Position numbers and translations under genes: made by a program. Below, piece by piece: positions 24,121-36,992 of a stretch of 64,000 nt of DNA; position 1 is the stretch's first letter; every line of letters begins with the position of its first letter. The notes under the pieces were generated by a model. That model saw only the letters and a program-made list of their open reading frames with translations. It was not told where the DNA came from and ran no database searches. Source of the stretch: Progne subis subis (Eukaryota; Chordata; Aves; Passeriformes; Hirundinidae); contig JAKJHU010000023.1 of NCBI GenBank assembly GCA_022316685.1, forward strand, positions 4,420,692-4,484,691. Direction: 5' to 3'.

Positions 24121-26750
24121 TTTTTTTTTTTTTTTTTTTTAATATTAACTCACCAAAATATCACCTAGAAATGTGTATTTGAATAGCATGAAGAAATCAC
24201 AACTACAGCAACATCATTCTTTTTGTTCTTCACAATTATCCTTGTGGCAATTCTAATTAAAACAGATGTTATTGTGTATAAATATCAAGTACATTTATCA
24301 TACTCTTGATAACAAAAATAAGCCATTCTTTTATGGTTTGAAACTTTCCTGTGTTTTTAATAAGACATTTTTCTACACTTCCAATTTTATTCAAAACAAT
24401 GGACAGAATAGAGAAATGAGGAAAAAAATGTCTTCTTTCCATACACGGGATTCTTTACAGAGGATTGTTCTTTACCACAGGCAGTAAGCCTCTAAAATTC
24501 AAAATAAATTTGTTCACCTTCCAAAATCATCTTTCACTCAGGTGATTTTCTGCTAGAGATGAAGGCAAGGAGTTTTGACAGAGTTTTAATTAACTTAAGC
24601 CAAGACATATTCTTCTTACTTACTTTCCATGCTCTCAGAAGCTACATCACAAAACAAAGGGCTTTGGCAGAATGATGCCTGCAGAACAAAGATCCTCTAA
24701 ATATCAACTGGCACCTGCAGTCTGAGTTTACTCACCTGAGAAACATGTGTGAAGTGAGTTCTCGAGTACAGTGTGCTTCCTGCTTGTGTCACAGGAAGAT
24801 GATGATTTTAAATGCATGCAATACCAAAATTAAATTAAATATATGTATACCCTTATATGGTCTATATGGTCAATAATTTATTTGAATACTTTTTACACTC
24901 TATTAATAAAGGCAGAGACCAGTAATTCATGTACAACATGCATTACATCTGTCTTCCTGGATTTTTAATTGAAAACCACTTTGGTCTAAATATTAATTTT
25001 CTTTTTTTCTCTCTCTACAGTAATAAAAAGTTAAAATTTATGTTGCAACACCAATGTTTAATGTCATTTAGCTCTATGCAAAAATTGATTGAAATAATAC
25101 TGTACAAAGATATGCAGTGCTGATCAAGGGGCCAAAATCTTAGTCCAAAGTTCAGACATGAAGTGTGTAAGTCAAAGTCCATCATCTACAGAGCATAATA
25201 ACTTTGCAAATATATTAATTTCTCACTGTTTTTCTTTGTCACCATTTTATTTTGGTTTGCTTCCGTGGGCTGGGTTTCTGGGGTTATTTCAGCTGGGTTT
25301 TGAGTTTCTACAATGTCTTCTTCCCAGTTCTGTTAGAAGGATGAATGAATGAGGATGCTCTTGGGCTCAGAAGTTTGGGTCCAGATGTGCCAGTGTCCAA
25401 AGTCATGATGCAGTTTTGGCTTACCTGATAATATGAGGCAATAGTGATTTTGTACTGTGAATCTTTATTTTATGCTTTTTTCCTTATGTGATTTTTCTTC
25501 AAAGAGGAAAAGAATACACCAATTTTTAACTTTTTTTAGATTATTATATGTGTGATACATATAAATAGAAGTGTTTCCCGTGAGAAATGACTGACTTTTA
25601 TCAGAAGAACTCTATTATTATTTGGGCTAAAAACCCAGTATTCTTGAAAGAATTTTGATGATATTAAAAAAAAAAAAAAAAAATCCTTTCAAAGGAAGAA
25701 GGGCCTAAGTGTAAAAAAAAAATCCAAAACAAACAAAAAAATTGTAAATAGAAAAATAAGAATTTAAAACTATGTTAATATAAAGAAGCACAGGCAAACA
25801 TGAAACAAACAAGCAGTAACTTGTACATTTGCTGAAAGGCTGTTTTGTTGTCCATGAGTGATTTAGAAAGGTGATTAGTTATTTCAAGTGCAGTGTGCTA
25901 GCAGAGAAACAATGACTATAATAATAGAACAAAAAAGGGGTAAATTAGATTGTGCTATCACAGCAAAGCAGGTTCTGGCACAGTGGTTGACAATGAAAAC
26001 AATGGAGAGCGATGCAGTACAAAAGGAGAAGGACTCAGAGTGCCTGCCTGCCTGCTTCCTGCATGGAGCATATCAACTGGAAATTAATGCATGTAAGTCT
26101 GAGAGAAAGTCAAAGAGACTGAAAACCATATTGTATAATGGAAGCGAATGAAAGAAATATTAAGAAAAATCACAGCTCTTTTGTTAAATGAATAATTTTT
26201 CTGTGTATAGAACTGAAGATTCTGAGGCTGCCTACGCTGTTCTGGTCCTGCCCAGAGTATAGGCATTAAACACTTGAGTTACAGCAGTGCATCTAATAGC
26301 ACATTTTCCTTCACATGCCCTCTGAGGAAAAGAAAAAGTCTCCATTCATTCCTGTGATCAGGACAGATCAGTGCTCCATAAGGCAGATCTATCCCATAGC
26401 ACAGGTGCAACATTGCTGCTAAAAACAGTTTTCCATTTCCTAGGCAGTTTCTACCTTGGAATGTCTATAGACAGGCTTTTATATCTTAGGGTTTAATTCT
26501 GTGGGGTACTTGCATGGTCCAACCTTTGGTGAATGGTTTGCCTTGATAACCTGTGGAATGAAAATTTGAGAAGTATTATGTGTATCTGGACAGAATACTC
26601 GTGTCCAAAACCATTTGCGAAAATTGATCTTGTAAAGAGGAGGATAACCATCGGCAGGATTAAAAAGCAATCAGAGAATTATGAGGCTTTTGACACAATG
26701 CAGGAATTAGCCTGAAAAGAAGTATAAAAACAACATGAAAATTCCTATCA
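24121..26750. other. Unique AT-rich sequence, no recognised gene
   Basis: Begins with a 20-nt T run (24121-24140) and contains an 18-nt A run (25666-25683). Frames of up to 87 codons (25888-26151) have no recognisable domain. A short CCTG repeat lies near 26043-26055. Confidence 0.5.
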
Positions 26751-26754
26751 GGAG

Positions 26755-27043
26755 GAAAAGACTCTAGAGTGGAAAGTTCAGGAGTGCAACCAGATCTGGC
26801 GCTGCCAGAGGGCTCTTTGTGCCACCACAGATACTGCTGAGCCCAGACAGAGCATCCTGAGTGTCCTGACCCTTGGGAGTGGGTGCTTCCTGTTGGGGAG
26901 GGACAATAATGGACACACAGAATTGTGGCTCCCACATCTCCAATGGTGTGACAGCAGGACAGACCCACTGCCAGGAGACTGGGGCATTACTGACAACCCA
27001 CACACTCTGCTAGAGGAGTCCTGTCTGTAACCATGAGCACGTC
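26755..27043. other. GC-richer block of unknown type next to an LTR
   Basis: This block is clearly richer in G and C than its neighbours. Three overlapping minus-strand frames of 75 to 102 codons cross it, as expected from a lack of stop codons in GC-richer sequence. No domain is recognised. It ends where the solo LTR at 27048 starts. It could be an older repeat or a unique element. Confidence 0.4.
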
Positions 27044-27047
27044 TCTG

Positions 27048-27653
27048 TGAGACATGACTTTAAAGAGTTAAGATTTTAGCTAAGGGTTAGAAGCAATTTA
27101 TATTGATCAAGATGTAAGTTAGATTAGTAAATGGTAGGTTAATGATTATTAGATGCCCAAGCTAGAGCTAACTGTTATATTATGAGCTTGTTTATAGAAA
27201 AAGTGGAGTAAGTGAACCGTCATAAGAACAGATTGAAACCACTAAGAACAATGGCCAGCACCTGGACTTGGTATCCATCAATCACGAAGCAGGGGACCTT
27301 GGACAGTGCCAGAGGGTCACAGAGACCTGATGAAGACTCTCCTGACTTCATCCTTTGAGATCACTGACCCAATTCGAGACCACCGACCCAATTCAAGAGA
27401 AGAACTGCGCACGTGTGAAGGACTGATAGCCTCATTTTAATAGAGAGCGGGGATGGTAGGTGCTGGGGTTATGCATATGTATTGTATGTAAGATCTTGGA
27501 AAACTAAATAGAGAGCAAAGAGCCTTGTTCGGGAGCGGCCACGTCTTTGGGAGATGACTCCTCTGCCGCCCACCGGTGAATAAACATACCACTTTCTAAC
27601 TTTAATTGGTTAGAGGGTCTTTGTCCGTGACTATATCGGTTTTCAATGACTCA
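27048..27653 (+). mobile_element. Solo LTR with 4-bp target-site duplication
   Basis: The 606-bp segment begins TGAGACAT and ends ATGACTCA, giving an imperfect terminal inverted repeat of 7 of 8 bases and the TG...CA ends of an LTR. The 4-mer tctg flanks it at 27044-27047 and 27654-27657. A polyadenylation signal (AATAAA, 27579-27584) lies near the 3' end, with CpG-rich sequence just upstream, consistent with an R region. No internal retroviral genes are present. A 4-bp duplication is typical of gammaretrovirus-like (class I) elements. An alternative reading using the hexamer atgact at 27054 and 27646 would not give a TG start and was not preferred. Confidence 0.7.
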
Positions 27654-27659
27654 TCTGTG

Positions 27660-29429
27660 TTTACTCATGTTTAATCACATTTCGGTGTGATTAGAACCTC
27701 TGGAGATAAATTTGTGATTGGATAAAGGCATCTATAAAATTGTACAGGTTTAACATCCTGTGTCCACTATTGCAGCTATTCTGTTCTATTACCAGTGTTG
27801 ATCCTGTAGGTAAAGTTCTCTGATTTCTGGGTAACTGTTTGTTGTTTCTGTGTCAAGAAATTGTTTCAATCCCAATCTCATTTAAATTATTTTTACTTAG
27901 ACAAATTCCAACTGGGAGAACTCATTTATCGATATCACAAATGTTCATTGGAGAGAGAAAAGAAGATTTGTTAACTAAAAACACTATATTAAAAATGTTG
28001 ATGTTTGCTTTATGAACTATGTTGTTAAAAAATCAAATAATATCATGAAAGTAAACTGAAGAAGGATATCATCATAATTTATCACTGGTCACTGTAGTCT
28101 TTTCTATTGATTGTAGTCATTTTTACTGTACTGCAACTGAGAAAACTAAATAGCATGAAGTCATTCAGCACACTGCTCACCGATATAAGAGTTTCTCTGT
28201 ATGTTGGTAACCTGAAACACTTTGTCTCTAGCTCTGTTAATGATGAAGACTTTAGGGAATCTCATTTACATGAACCTCTACTTTTTCCTTATATGTATCT
28301 AGAGAGAATTTTTTAAAACTACTTAAGTATTTTTTTTAATGAGTAGAAGAGAATCTGCCTTTTTACTTTGCTTTTCAGGATATCTTTAAAGCCTACTTGT
28401 TCATTTTGTTTTATAGCAACAACCAAATGCTAAAAATCATTAAAGTTAAGAACAATTGTCCAATGTTCTTGACAGCTCAATATCACCACTTCAACATTTC
28501 TTTCTTTTCCTCACTTTGATGATACTGTAATAAATTTCCTGGATAATTTCACTATATAGGATCTAGGTTGCACTTGAATAAACCAAGATGACAATATTAT
28601 TAATCATTTAAATTGATCATTATTTATTAAATTAATGTTATCAAAAGAGAAAAGTAGTGAGAGAACAGTCAGAAGAAAGTTAGAGATATTCCAGTTAACA
28701 GGGTTTGATGAAATTCTCCTTGGAGCACTTAAAGGAATAAGCTGATGCAGTGTCCGAACTTTAGTGATTAATACTGAGAATTCTTGGAATAGAGGGATGG
28801 TCCCACAGGGCTGGTGGAATAAAAACCCAAAACTTACTTACATTAAGAAAGTAAGAAAAGCAGGGTAATTAGCTATAGAGTACTGAATCTGTTTTTGTTT
28901 TCAGAAAAAAGAAATTCCTATCGGTTATGAAATAAAAGTGAGAAACTTGTGGCAGTGAGGGAAAAAGCTCAAACTGATGTCTTTAGACTGAATTGTAGAA
29001 AACTATTTTGTTTATTTGTTTGACAGGATAACAACACTATTGGGGAAGAATAATCAGTAGAAGGCTTAAAGCAGCACTTCAGAAAGGCTGAGAGGTTGTA
29101 TGGCAACCTCTTGAATATTTGCCAGAATAGATATGTAATTAGGTAAAAAATCACACTCCAAAGACTATGTAGATGAAAGAGTGGTCTCTGCCTTTATTGA
29201 TAAAGTGTAAAAGATGTAGTCTTCAATCAAGGTAGATAAACTACATTTTGAAAAGTTTAGTGAAGAGTCAATCTCTATATATTTTATCTAGTGGCCAGGC
29301 TGACTGAATAGACAACACATGTATTATATCTACTGTATTAATGAGTTCCAAGCACTGTGTAGGGAAGAATTCAAATCTGAAATCTTAATTATTTGGGAAA
29401 AACATCCAAAATGAACAGTATGAAGTTTA
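27660..29429. other. AT-rich sequence without a recognisable gene
   Basis: No frame above about 70 codons and no mobile element ends are seen. Confidence 0.6.
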
Positions 29430-29435
29430 GTAAAC

Positions 29436-30068
29436 TGTGTCTGGTTCCGTTCCCACACCGGGCGGGAGCTGACCTCTGGCTAGCTCTGGTCAGCACAGCC
29501 ACAGAATGTTCCCAGTCCGGGGAGCACAGCAGGCTATTTACCTGCTGGGTCAGCTTCTCGGCAGCTGGACTCAATAGTGTCGTGACAGCAACGGCAGCAG
29601 AAGAGAAAAGGCTGGCTCTCAGCTTAGTAGGTTAAAAGATGTTTATTAGCTGAAGAGCTGAGGAGCAGAAAGCTGAGGTCAGAGCTGAGAGAGTTTGAAT
29701 CTCCCTCCTCCACCTTATAAGCAGGGGAGGGGTTCCAGGGAGGATACAACAAGACAACAAATCAGGGGATTCAGGGGGTAACAAGGTGTGCCCACCACCA
29801 AGCCTTGGACCACTAAAATCCAGAGCCAAAGGAATTCCCCCCAGGGGACCTATCACCTGAAGCCCTCCCCCTGAGATTTCAGCAATCTGGGAGGGATCCC
29901 TGGGGTGACAGACAGGCTGCCCCAGAGCTGAGGAGGGTGGGAGGACTGACACAAAACACCTTGTTATACAGAAAACACAAAAAGGGTTACAACATTGGGG
30001 ATACAGTGAAATGAACCATAACATAAACTTCTTACAAAAACCTAATAAAACAGTTCTGCACCACCACA
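29436..30068 (-). mobile_element. Solo LTR, family A copy 2
   Basis: This 633-bp solo LTR belongs to the same family and strand as the one at 12217-12923. The exact 6-bp duplication gtaaac flanks it (29430-29435 and 30069-30074). In sense it begins TGTGGTGGTGC and ends CAGACACA. TATA box (sense TATAAG) at 29714-29719, AATAAA at 29642-29647, and a CAG|GTAAAT splice-donor-like site with the last exon base at 29542. A 130-codon open frame runs along its sense strand but is merely U3 sequence without stops. Since this duplication differs from that of copy 1, the two are independent insertions and not ends of one provirus. Confidence 0.92.
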
Positions 30069-30074
30069 GTAAAC

Positions 30075-33010
30075 ACTAGTACAAAGAACTGAAATATGGG
30101 AGGTTTTAGTTAAACTGAGAAAGATTAAGATTTTGTTGGACTTAAAACAGACAAAATGTACAAGACTATACATAAAACGAAAATCTTAATCTGGAGTGTA
30201 AATCAGCAGGATATTGGATGAGCATAGAAAATGTATGTTTTTCTGTTGCCTTTGTCCCACTTCAGACTTCTAACAGTGTACTGCTTTAGGTAACAAAATT
30301 TTTAGAAACACAACTAATGGAAGTCCACAGAAAAGGAAAAAAAAAAAAAAAAAAAGAACAAACGAAAATGTTCAAAAAATAAGACTTCTTATTTTGAAAG
30401 GTTGAAGAAATATATTTTATCTAGGAAAAAGAAAAAAAAAGGATAAATGTATAGGGATAAATATATAGGGATAGTGCTAATGGTCTTCTGGCCATAAAAT
30501 ATGACTAAATAGATGATGATGCTGAATTATTTAGCCACCACAGAATTTATCTATTTGGGGAAGGACAAGAAAACAATTTGATTTCCAAAACAGAGGAATT
30601 AAATTAGACATTAGGAAAACTGTGGGGGGTTTTAATGCAGCAGGTGACAAAATAATGAAAAAGGAAACCTAAAGAATACCTCTAAGTTTGGAAGTTTGGG
30701 GTAAGTTTAGCAAACCTCTATCAGTCACTTCCCAAAGGCCACCTAACACACACTGTTCTGAAACAAAAGACAAAAACATCCTTTGATGTATCAGCATTCA
30801 ACTGCCATTTTCTTGTTGACATTTTGGAAAATTCCAAGTTGTTTAGAGTAACCACAGGATTTATTTTACTTATTCTTCAAATCTTGTTCATTTTAGTCAT
30901 CAAAAACCCATTTGAGATAACAGTATTTTATTCAACATCAGTGGTTGCACTGTTTTTATCCTCTGGAGAAACTTTCAAAAAGACATGAACTTTGAGGTCA
31001 GTTTCAGTAATATGAATAAAAACAATTGTTGATTAAATTATTTATCCTGCAGAGCATAGTACATTAGTAAGGTCTGATTTATTTGGTTTGTGTGTCGGTC
31101 TTCATTTTTTATCTGTATCACTTATTTTTCTAAAAAAGTAAAACTAAGATTAAATTTCTGGGGATCTTTTTTTTTTTTTTTTACTTGTCGAAGAAAGGAA
31201 CTGATGTTTACTTTTTTTTTACTTTTAGAAAAATGTACACAAAATTATAAATCTAAAACTCTTAAGATCATTCTCAATCTGAAAGTACTGCTTTATTGCA
31301 CTTCACCACAAATAGAAAGTATCTTTCCTTGTTTACAATCATTTCAGATTAAAAAAAAAAAGCATAATCTTTTTTTTTATTATTGAATGTTGCTTCATTT
31401 CCAGTGTGTGTATATGTATATATATATATATATACACATTTTTAGTAATTAAATATTAAAATATGAAGATCATTAATATGAAGATAATTCATCAAACTTT
31501 ATTTATAAGGCAGTGGAGAATTAATTCTATATGTCAGTGAATAATGAATTATACATGCATCTCTAATAATACTTTATGCAGTTTTGCTTAACAGTGTTAT
31601 TACTGTAGTTCTTCCAGAGGAATATATTTGATGGATAGGGCACTGCACTTTTAGAAAACTTCAGATTTTCCCCAGATTGTGAAAAGGTAAAGAGACAATG
31701 TATTTATCAAGAGTTGCAAATCCTAAATTTGCTTATTTGTGAAACAGTTTCTCAGAGAATTAAAATTAAGCAGAGCAACTGCAGAGTCCACATCTGGTGA
31801 GTTAAGGTGCATTGACATATCCCTAAGCCCAGACCTGAAGTTTAGCCAAATGAACTGACCGTGAGAAACTGTGGGATGTAGGAGTAAGAAGATGTAACGT
31901 GTCTCTCTGTAAGAAATGGTTGGATTTCACTGGTGGTTAAGGGAGGGCAAGGCAACAGACAGGCAAATGAACTGGGAGAACTCCTGGGGGGTGAAATCTC
32001 TCAATGCCAGTGTGGCAACCTACCTTGGTAAGTTGGCCTGAGCTGTGCTGCTCACAGTGCACAAAGCTGGAATGCCATGGGTGATTATAAAAGAAGTGTC
32101 AATTTTAGCTATAGATATAGCAAAACTGTGACTATTTAATTTAGGAAGGCCTCTGTACCAGGGAGGAGACAAGGATGAAGAAAGGGAAGGATCAGTGTGG
32201 ATGGAGGAAAAAGAAGAATGGGAAGTGGAGAGGAAAGAGGATAAAGGGGTCCAAATGAGCAAGAGAAAATGCAGAGCAATTCATTTGCCTAACTGAGGCA
32301 CCTGCCCACTGCAGGCTGTCTTGTTTTCTTATTAAAAACCACTCCTAGCAATTTTCTGCGTAAACTGCTGCAACCCCTCTCTGATCTCTGTGTGCGTTTA
32401 CATGTGTGAATGTATATTTTTTGCTCTAAAATTTTGAGCTGGACTAGCCAGTAAGTCAGAGGAAACACTCATCAAAAATGAGGCCTGAGCCAAAGACTGG
32501 GTAAAGGGATGGGGATCCGCCTAGGGATATGAAAAGAACTAGAGTATCTGCTAACATTCCAGGTGTTTGAGAATGTGGCTGTCAGTGAACTAAAATATTT
32601 AGGGCATGTGTATCCTTCACTGGGTGACCCTAAACTCTGATCATCCAGAGAGGAGGAACAGATCTGTGCTGTCTTGGCCCCCATTTACGCAGTGCCAGTG
32701 AAGACACTGTTCTCTGTTTTTGCTGGTTTCTGTGGCTGCCGTGAGTGGGTGGGTAACGAGCACCGACCAGGAATACTTGACACTGCTGGCTGGACCTGGG
32801 AGCCATGGAAACCTGGTTATATCACAGTGAGCCATGGGGTCTGAGATAAATCTGACTCCACTGGAACAGGAAGGAAAATTTTCCTTTGCCCCAGATAGAG
32901 TTTTCCTTTGCTCCACATAATAGATTTAGCATGAGGGGGTTCAGGAAGCATACTTCCAATAGTTTTCCTGGTCTGCTACGGACTCGAGGAAGAGAGTCCT
33001 ACCTCACTTC
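30075..33010. other. AT-rich sequence, no recognised gene
   Basis: It includes an A run (30337-30355), a 14-bp tandem repeat of the ggataaatrtatag type (30441-30473) and a GT/TA microsatellite (31404-31438). The stretch 32640-32920 is less AT-rich with a 91-codon minus-strand frame lacking any recognised domain. Confidence 0.5.
31404..31438. repeat. GT/TA dinucleotide microsatellite
   Basis: A short gtgtgtatatg stretch continues into uninterrupted TA repeats and ends in ACACA. Confidence 0.85.
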
Positions 33011-33014
33011 ACTC

Positions 33015-33240
33015 TCCTTTCAGGGAGCTATAGATAGTAACCTGAACCTCCTATTCTCCAGGCTAAACAACTCCAATTCTCTCATCTACTCTTCATAAAA
33101 CTTGATCTCTAGACCCTTCAGGAGCTTTTCTGCTTTTCTTTGGATGCACTCATCTCACCACCAGAACTCACACAATCATATCCCACAGCAATATTCCTCA
33201 TATTCCAATAATCCCTAAAGGACACTGTCCACCTTCTGGA
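33015..33240 (-). mobile_element. Degraded CR1 LINE fragment
   Basis: The phrases ctccaggctaaacaactcc and agacccttcaggagcttttctg match the antisense of the CR1 ORF2 segment encoding the KRLRGDLI... region, in the right order. The right half is heavily diverged and the boundary is approximate. Confidence 0.6.
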
Positions 33241-35778
33241 AATACTACCTTCTCTACAGCTTTAACTAAAAGGGATGGGTTACAGCTACAAGGATGTTTA
33301 GTCTGAGATTTTTTCAGAATGTAACCATTTCAGGCTGCAGCCTGCTGCTTTCCCTCACCTTGCCGTAGATGTACTTACCGACACCCTGGTGCCCCTCCCG
33401 CTGCTTTTACAGTCCCTCAGAATTCTTACCTTTCAGCCATCAGGTACAGAAAGGATAACACCACAGTGGACATCAGCAAGACAATTCTCAAAGTAAAAGT
33501 CTTTGCTTATTCATGTGAAAGTTCTAAATACCACTTATAGAGCTATAAGTGACAAATGTTAGAGATTAAGGAATTTCTGTTATACCGCAACACATCTTCA
33601 AACTTCCTGGAATAGGCTGAAGGATGCAGCTATAAGCAAAAAGCATCTAATAATTCTCTTCTGGAGTGTCTTGGGTGTTCTGGCACCTGATAATGATTAA
33701 AAATCAAGCATGACTAACTCTGGACATTCAGATGAACAATTTTGGATTAGAATTTAAGAGAACCTTAATCAGTTCTATTGCCAAACTGTTAAACATATTA
33801 AAATATACCTTGGGTAAAAAAAGTAATAAAAAACAATTTTACATTTTTTGATTACATACTTCCCCTTTCTTCTACTGAAAGTAGAAGAGGAGCTACTTTT
33901 TCAGATGGAACTGATGTGAATTTCCATATATGAAATGTAAACAGATAAAAGACTTGCTGTGTTCAGGACAGTAATAAATACATTATGTAACTTGAGGTGC
34001 TGAGCAGCTTTCATAAATGTCCAATTCTAAAAAGCCCACAGGGTAAAATAATGACCACTAAAGAAAGCTGTAATTAATTAGGTGAAAATTAAATGAATGT
34101 TTGTAATACCTCTAGAACAGTCTACTGATTTTCAGAAGATCACAAGAAAAATAATTTATTTAGAGTGCTGTAATTTTTTCTATGATAGGGGGGAAATGAA
34201 CAAAGAAAAAGAAAAGCTATACAGCAAAAATACAAATGAAAGGATATGAAATGTCTATTTCTTACAGCAAATTTCTATAAGAAAGGGCAATCTCATAAAT
34301 CTCATAAAAATATAAATTCATGTAATATTCTAATTGTGTCAGAAGTTACATCAATAAAGACAAGAATATCAGGAATTAAGTCACTATTTCTGCTCACCTT
34401 AAGATAGAGAATATTTTCTATGGAGAATTTTTCATCTTCGTACTCACTGCAACATATGGTACTGTAGCTATAAAGTGATTTAAATATGCTCACTCTCAGC
34501 TGAAAGAGATTTACAGTGTTTTAATGTAAAGAGCTGCTATCATATCCCAACAAACTTTAAAAAATTTCACTCTCTTTATAGAAAAACAGCCCATGAACAC
34601 TACTACATAGATCTACTACCTAGACGCTATTATGCATTTCTTGCTTTAATTTACTCTATTGTTTTTTTTTAATAGAAGTTTCCTTTCTATTCACAAACAC
34701 TCCTTCTCTTGGTTGATTCACTTAGTGATGTCACAACTCACTCTTTGTGGTATCATAGTTGTTTCCATGGAGATGGCATGTGAAACCACCAGCACAGACA
34801 AGGAAAATGATTCAGAAGGGAAATGCCTATGGATCATTGATATATATATCTACACACACTCATAAGAAAGATCAAATCAGAGCTATAACAGATGCAAATC
34901 AAAGAGAGTAGGTGTAAAAGATATCACTTACTACAGGAAGAGTATCACTTATTATATCTATGTCTGCTGCTGTCGATTTACCTGATCTCAGAACTGAAGA
35001 CTTAAAAACATATCCAAGAGTCATCATTGTAACAGTTTTGTGAAAAATTTTATTTATAGTTTATTATTCAGGTACTACTGCACTTTCCAGTCTAGCACAA
35101 AGGTTGCAGAGCCCAACCTATACGGTCCAGAAATATAAAAGAGTCACAGCTGAAACAGAGGGTATATTCCTAAATAACCATGAGGATAGAGGTATAAAAG
35201 GTATCTGCAGATGCAATAAAATCAGAGACAGAAGCAATAACCACTGGATGGGGCTTTTTGGATTTTTTTTGTTCCCAAACCAGAAGTATTTGAGCCCCAT
35301 TGGAAATTGAAATTCTAAATGGCAGTCTTTTGTAGGAGCATTTGCCCTCTTAGTTGATTCTGCTTTTATTAAAACACTCTACAACAAATAACACACATCC
35401 ATATTCTGTGCCATCAGCTGTAAATTGATTTTGATGCTATTATTTCCAAATGTATGTTCTTTAGTGCTACCTAGTTTTACTATATTATTATGTAATAAAA
35501 TGTAATTCATTTTTAAATTTATAAGAAGGAACTTATATTCACTGCAAGTCAAAAGCCTTTTATCTTCTCTTTGCTGAAGAGCTACCAGGCAAACCATATT
35601 TACATTAAGATTGAGTTGAAGTCCTGAAGTGTCATAAATGTGGTTGGTAAGTGATCTCCCTGTTCTTATCTCCTTATCTGCCTGTGCTGCATCTGAAGAA
35701 CTGTCGTGTTGATGGATGCAAAGGTATTATTGAGACCTTGCTCTGTACAGGAGGCCTATAAGAAAGATCAGAGTGCCA
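33241..35778. other. AT-rich sequence without a recognisable gene
   Basis: A perfect 9-bp inverted repeat with a 3-nt loop (33868-33888) is present. No frame longer than about 72 codons and no mobile element ends are recognised. Confidence 0.55.
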
Positions 35779-35838
35779 CAGAATCATAGAATGGTTTGGG
35801 TTGGAAGGGAAATCAAAGACCATTTGTTTCCAACCCTT
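35779..35838 (-). mobile_element. CR1 LINE 3'-terminal stub
   Basis: The phrase cagaatcatagaatggtttg, followed by ggttggaaggg, is the antisense of the CR1 3' end. Only about 60 bp are present before the sequence switches to a CR1 fragment in the opposite orientation. Confidence 0.85.
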
Positions 35839-35847
35839 GGATGGAGA

Positions 35848-36150
35848 AAGATTTTGTGCCAAGGCCTGTAGTAACAGACAGGACAAGAGATGACAAGAAG
35901 CAACAGTTTTAAACTGGAGGAAGGTAAATTTAAACTGTATATAAGAAAGAAATATTTTGTGGTGAAGGTGGTGAGACACTGAAACAGGTTGTCCAAAGGA
36001 GTTGTGGATGCCCCAACATTGGATATGATCAGGGTTAACCTGATTAACCTCTTTTAGAGAAAGATATCCCTGCCCATGGAGGGGAGCTGGAACATATGAT
36101 CTTTAAACATGCTTTTCAACTCAGTATTCTGTAGTTCCATGATTAAGAAT
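35848..36150 (+). mobile_element. CR1 LINE 3' fragment, plus orientation
   Basis: The sequence follows the CR1 sense consensus order: a ccaaggcctgtagtaacagac-like start, the ORF2 C-terminal coding stretch (tataagaaagaaatattttg, ggtggtgagacactg), then the 3' untranslated region (cctgcccatggaggggagctgg) and a diverged tail ending near tccatgatt. It sits immediately after a minus-strand CR1 3' stub, so the two copies are head to head. Confidence 0.85.
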
Positions 36151-36154
36151 CATA

Positions 36155-36986
36155 TCTTGTTGATGAAAAAGGATCAATAAAAGCATGTCTAAATTTGCTA
36201 AATAAATAAATAGATGAATTTCAAGACATCTGGACAATATTGTCTGTTTCTCTTAAATTCAATGCATAGTGAAGAACAATTTTCTTTTAAAAAAAAATGT
36301 TAAAACCCCATGTGCATAAAAGTTTTTTCTTTGAACAGATGGCAACTTAAACTATATGTCATAAGAGTGCTCATGCATGTTAATACACACTACCTACTCC
36401 CCCAGGCCGCAGAGGAACAAAGCAGTTGGAAAGATGCAAAATAAGGTTGACTTAAATAAATGTCACATTGTATTCTACAGAAAAACTAAATGCAGGAGTC
36501 TGTCAGGAACAGCACATCAAAATTACAAAATCTCTTTTTAAATAATCAAAAGCTCTCATTATAAAAAAATTTACTGCACTGTTAAAATGGCATTGCCTTA
36601 AAAACATATAAAGTCAAGTGGACCTCTCCAAATGATTCCTATCATATTTAATTCTTCTCCTTAAAAGCTTTTTAATCATACAGAAAGTTACTACTCCAAT
36701 TCTGTATGAAAGTGTCTTCAAGAATGCTTATTAATAAATCAAAATTAATGGACTTAATTAACTGACAAAAAATAATATTTTGCCATTCATTCTCCTACCA
36801 ACCAGCAGCCTACTTTTACATAGTGAGGAAAACAACAGAAAGTAAGATATATTTTACTACTTTAGTTAATAAATGTAGCATCCTGTCAATATCAAATGTG
36901 TGGAAAAAAGGGCAGTGTCTAATGTAATGTTCAATAATCATAAATTCAGGTAAAAAAAGGCCATATATCTCACACTTTTCAATATT
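36155..36986. other. AT-rich spacer
   Basis: No gene or element recognised. Confidence 0.6.
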
Positions 36987-36992
36987 ACAATA

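Noticed and set aside
25888..26151. An 87-codon frame with mixed composition
   Set aside because: No recognisable domain, no splice context that decides it, and within the length expected by chance in 64 kb.
29632..30024. A 130-codon minus-strand frame
   Set aside because: It lies entirely within solo LTR family A copy 2 and covers U3 and R, which are not expected to code.
12217..30068. The two family A LTRs as 5' and 3' LTRs of one provirus
   Set aside because: Each has its own exact 6-bp target-site duplication (atttac and gtaaac), and the 16.5 kb between them contains CR1 and unique sequence with no retroviral genes.
35779..36150. Twin-primed 5' inversion of a single CR1
   Set aside because: Twin priming inverts the 5' part of the copy; here both opposed pieces include the same 3'-terminal sequence, so two copies are needed.
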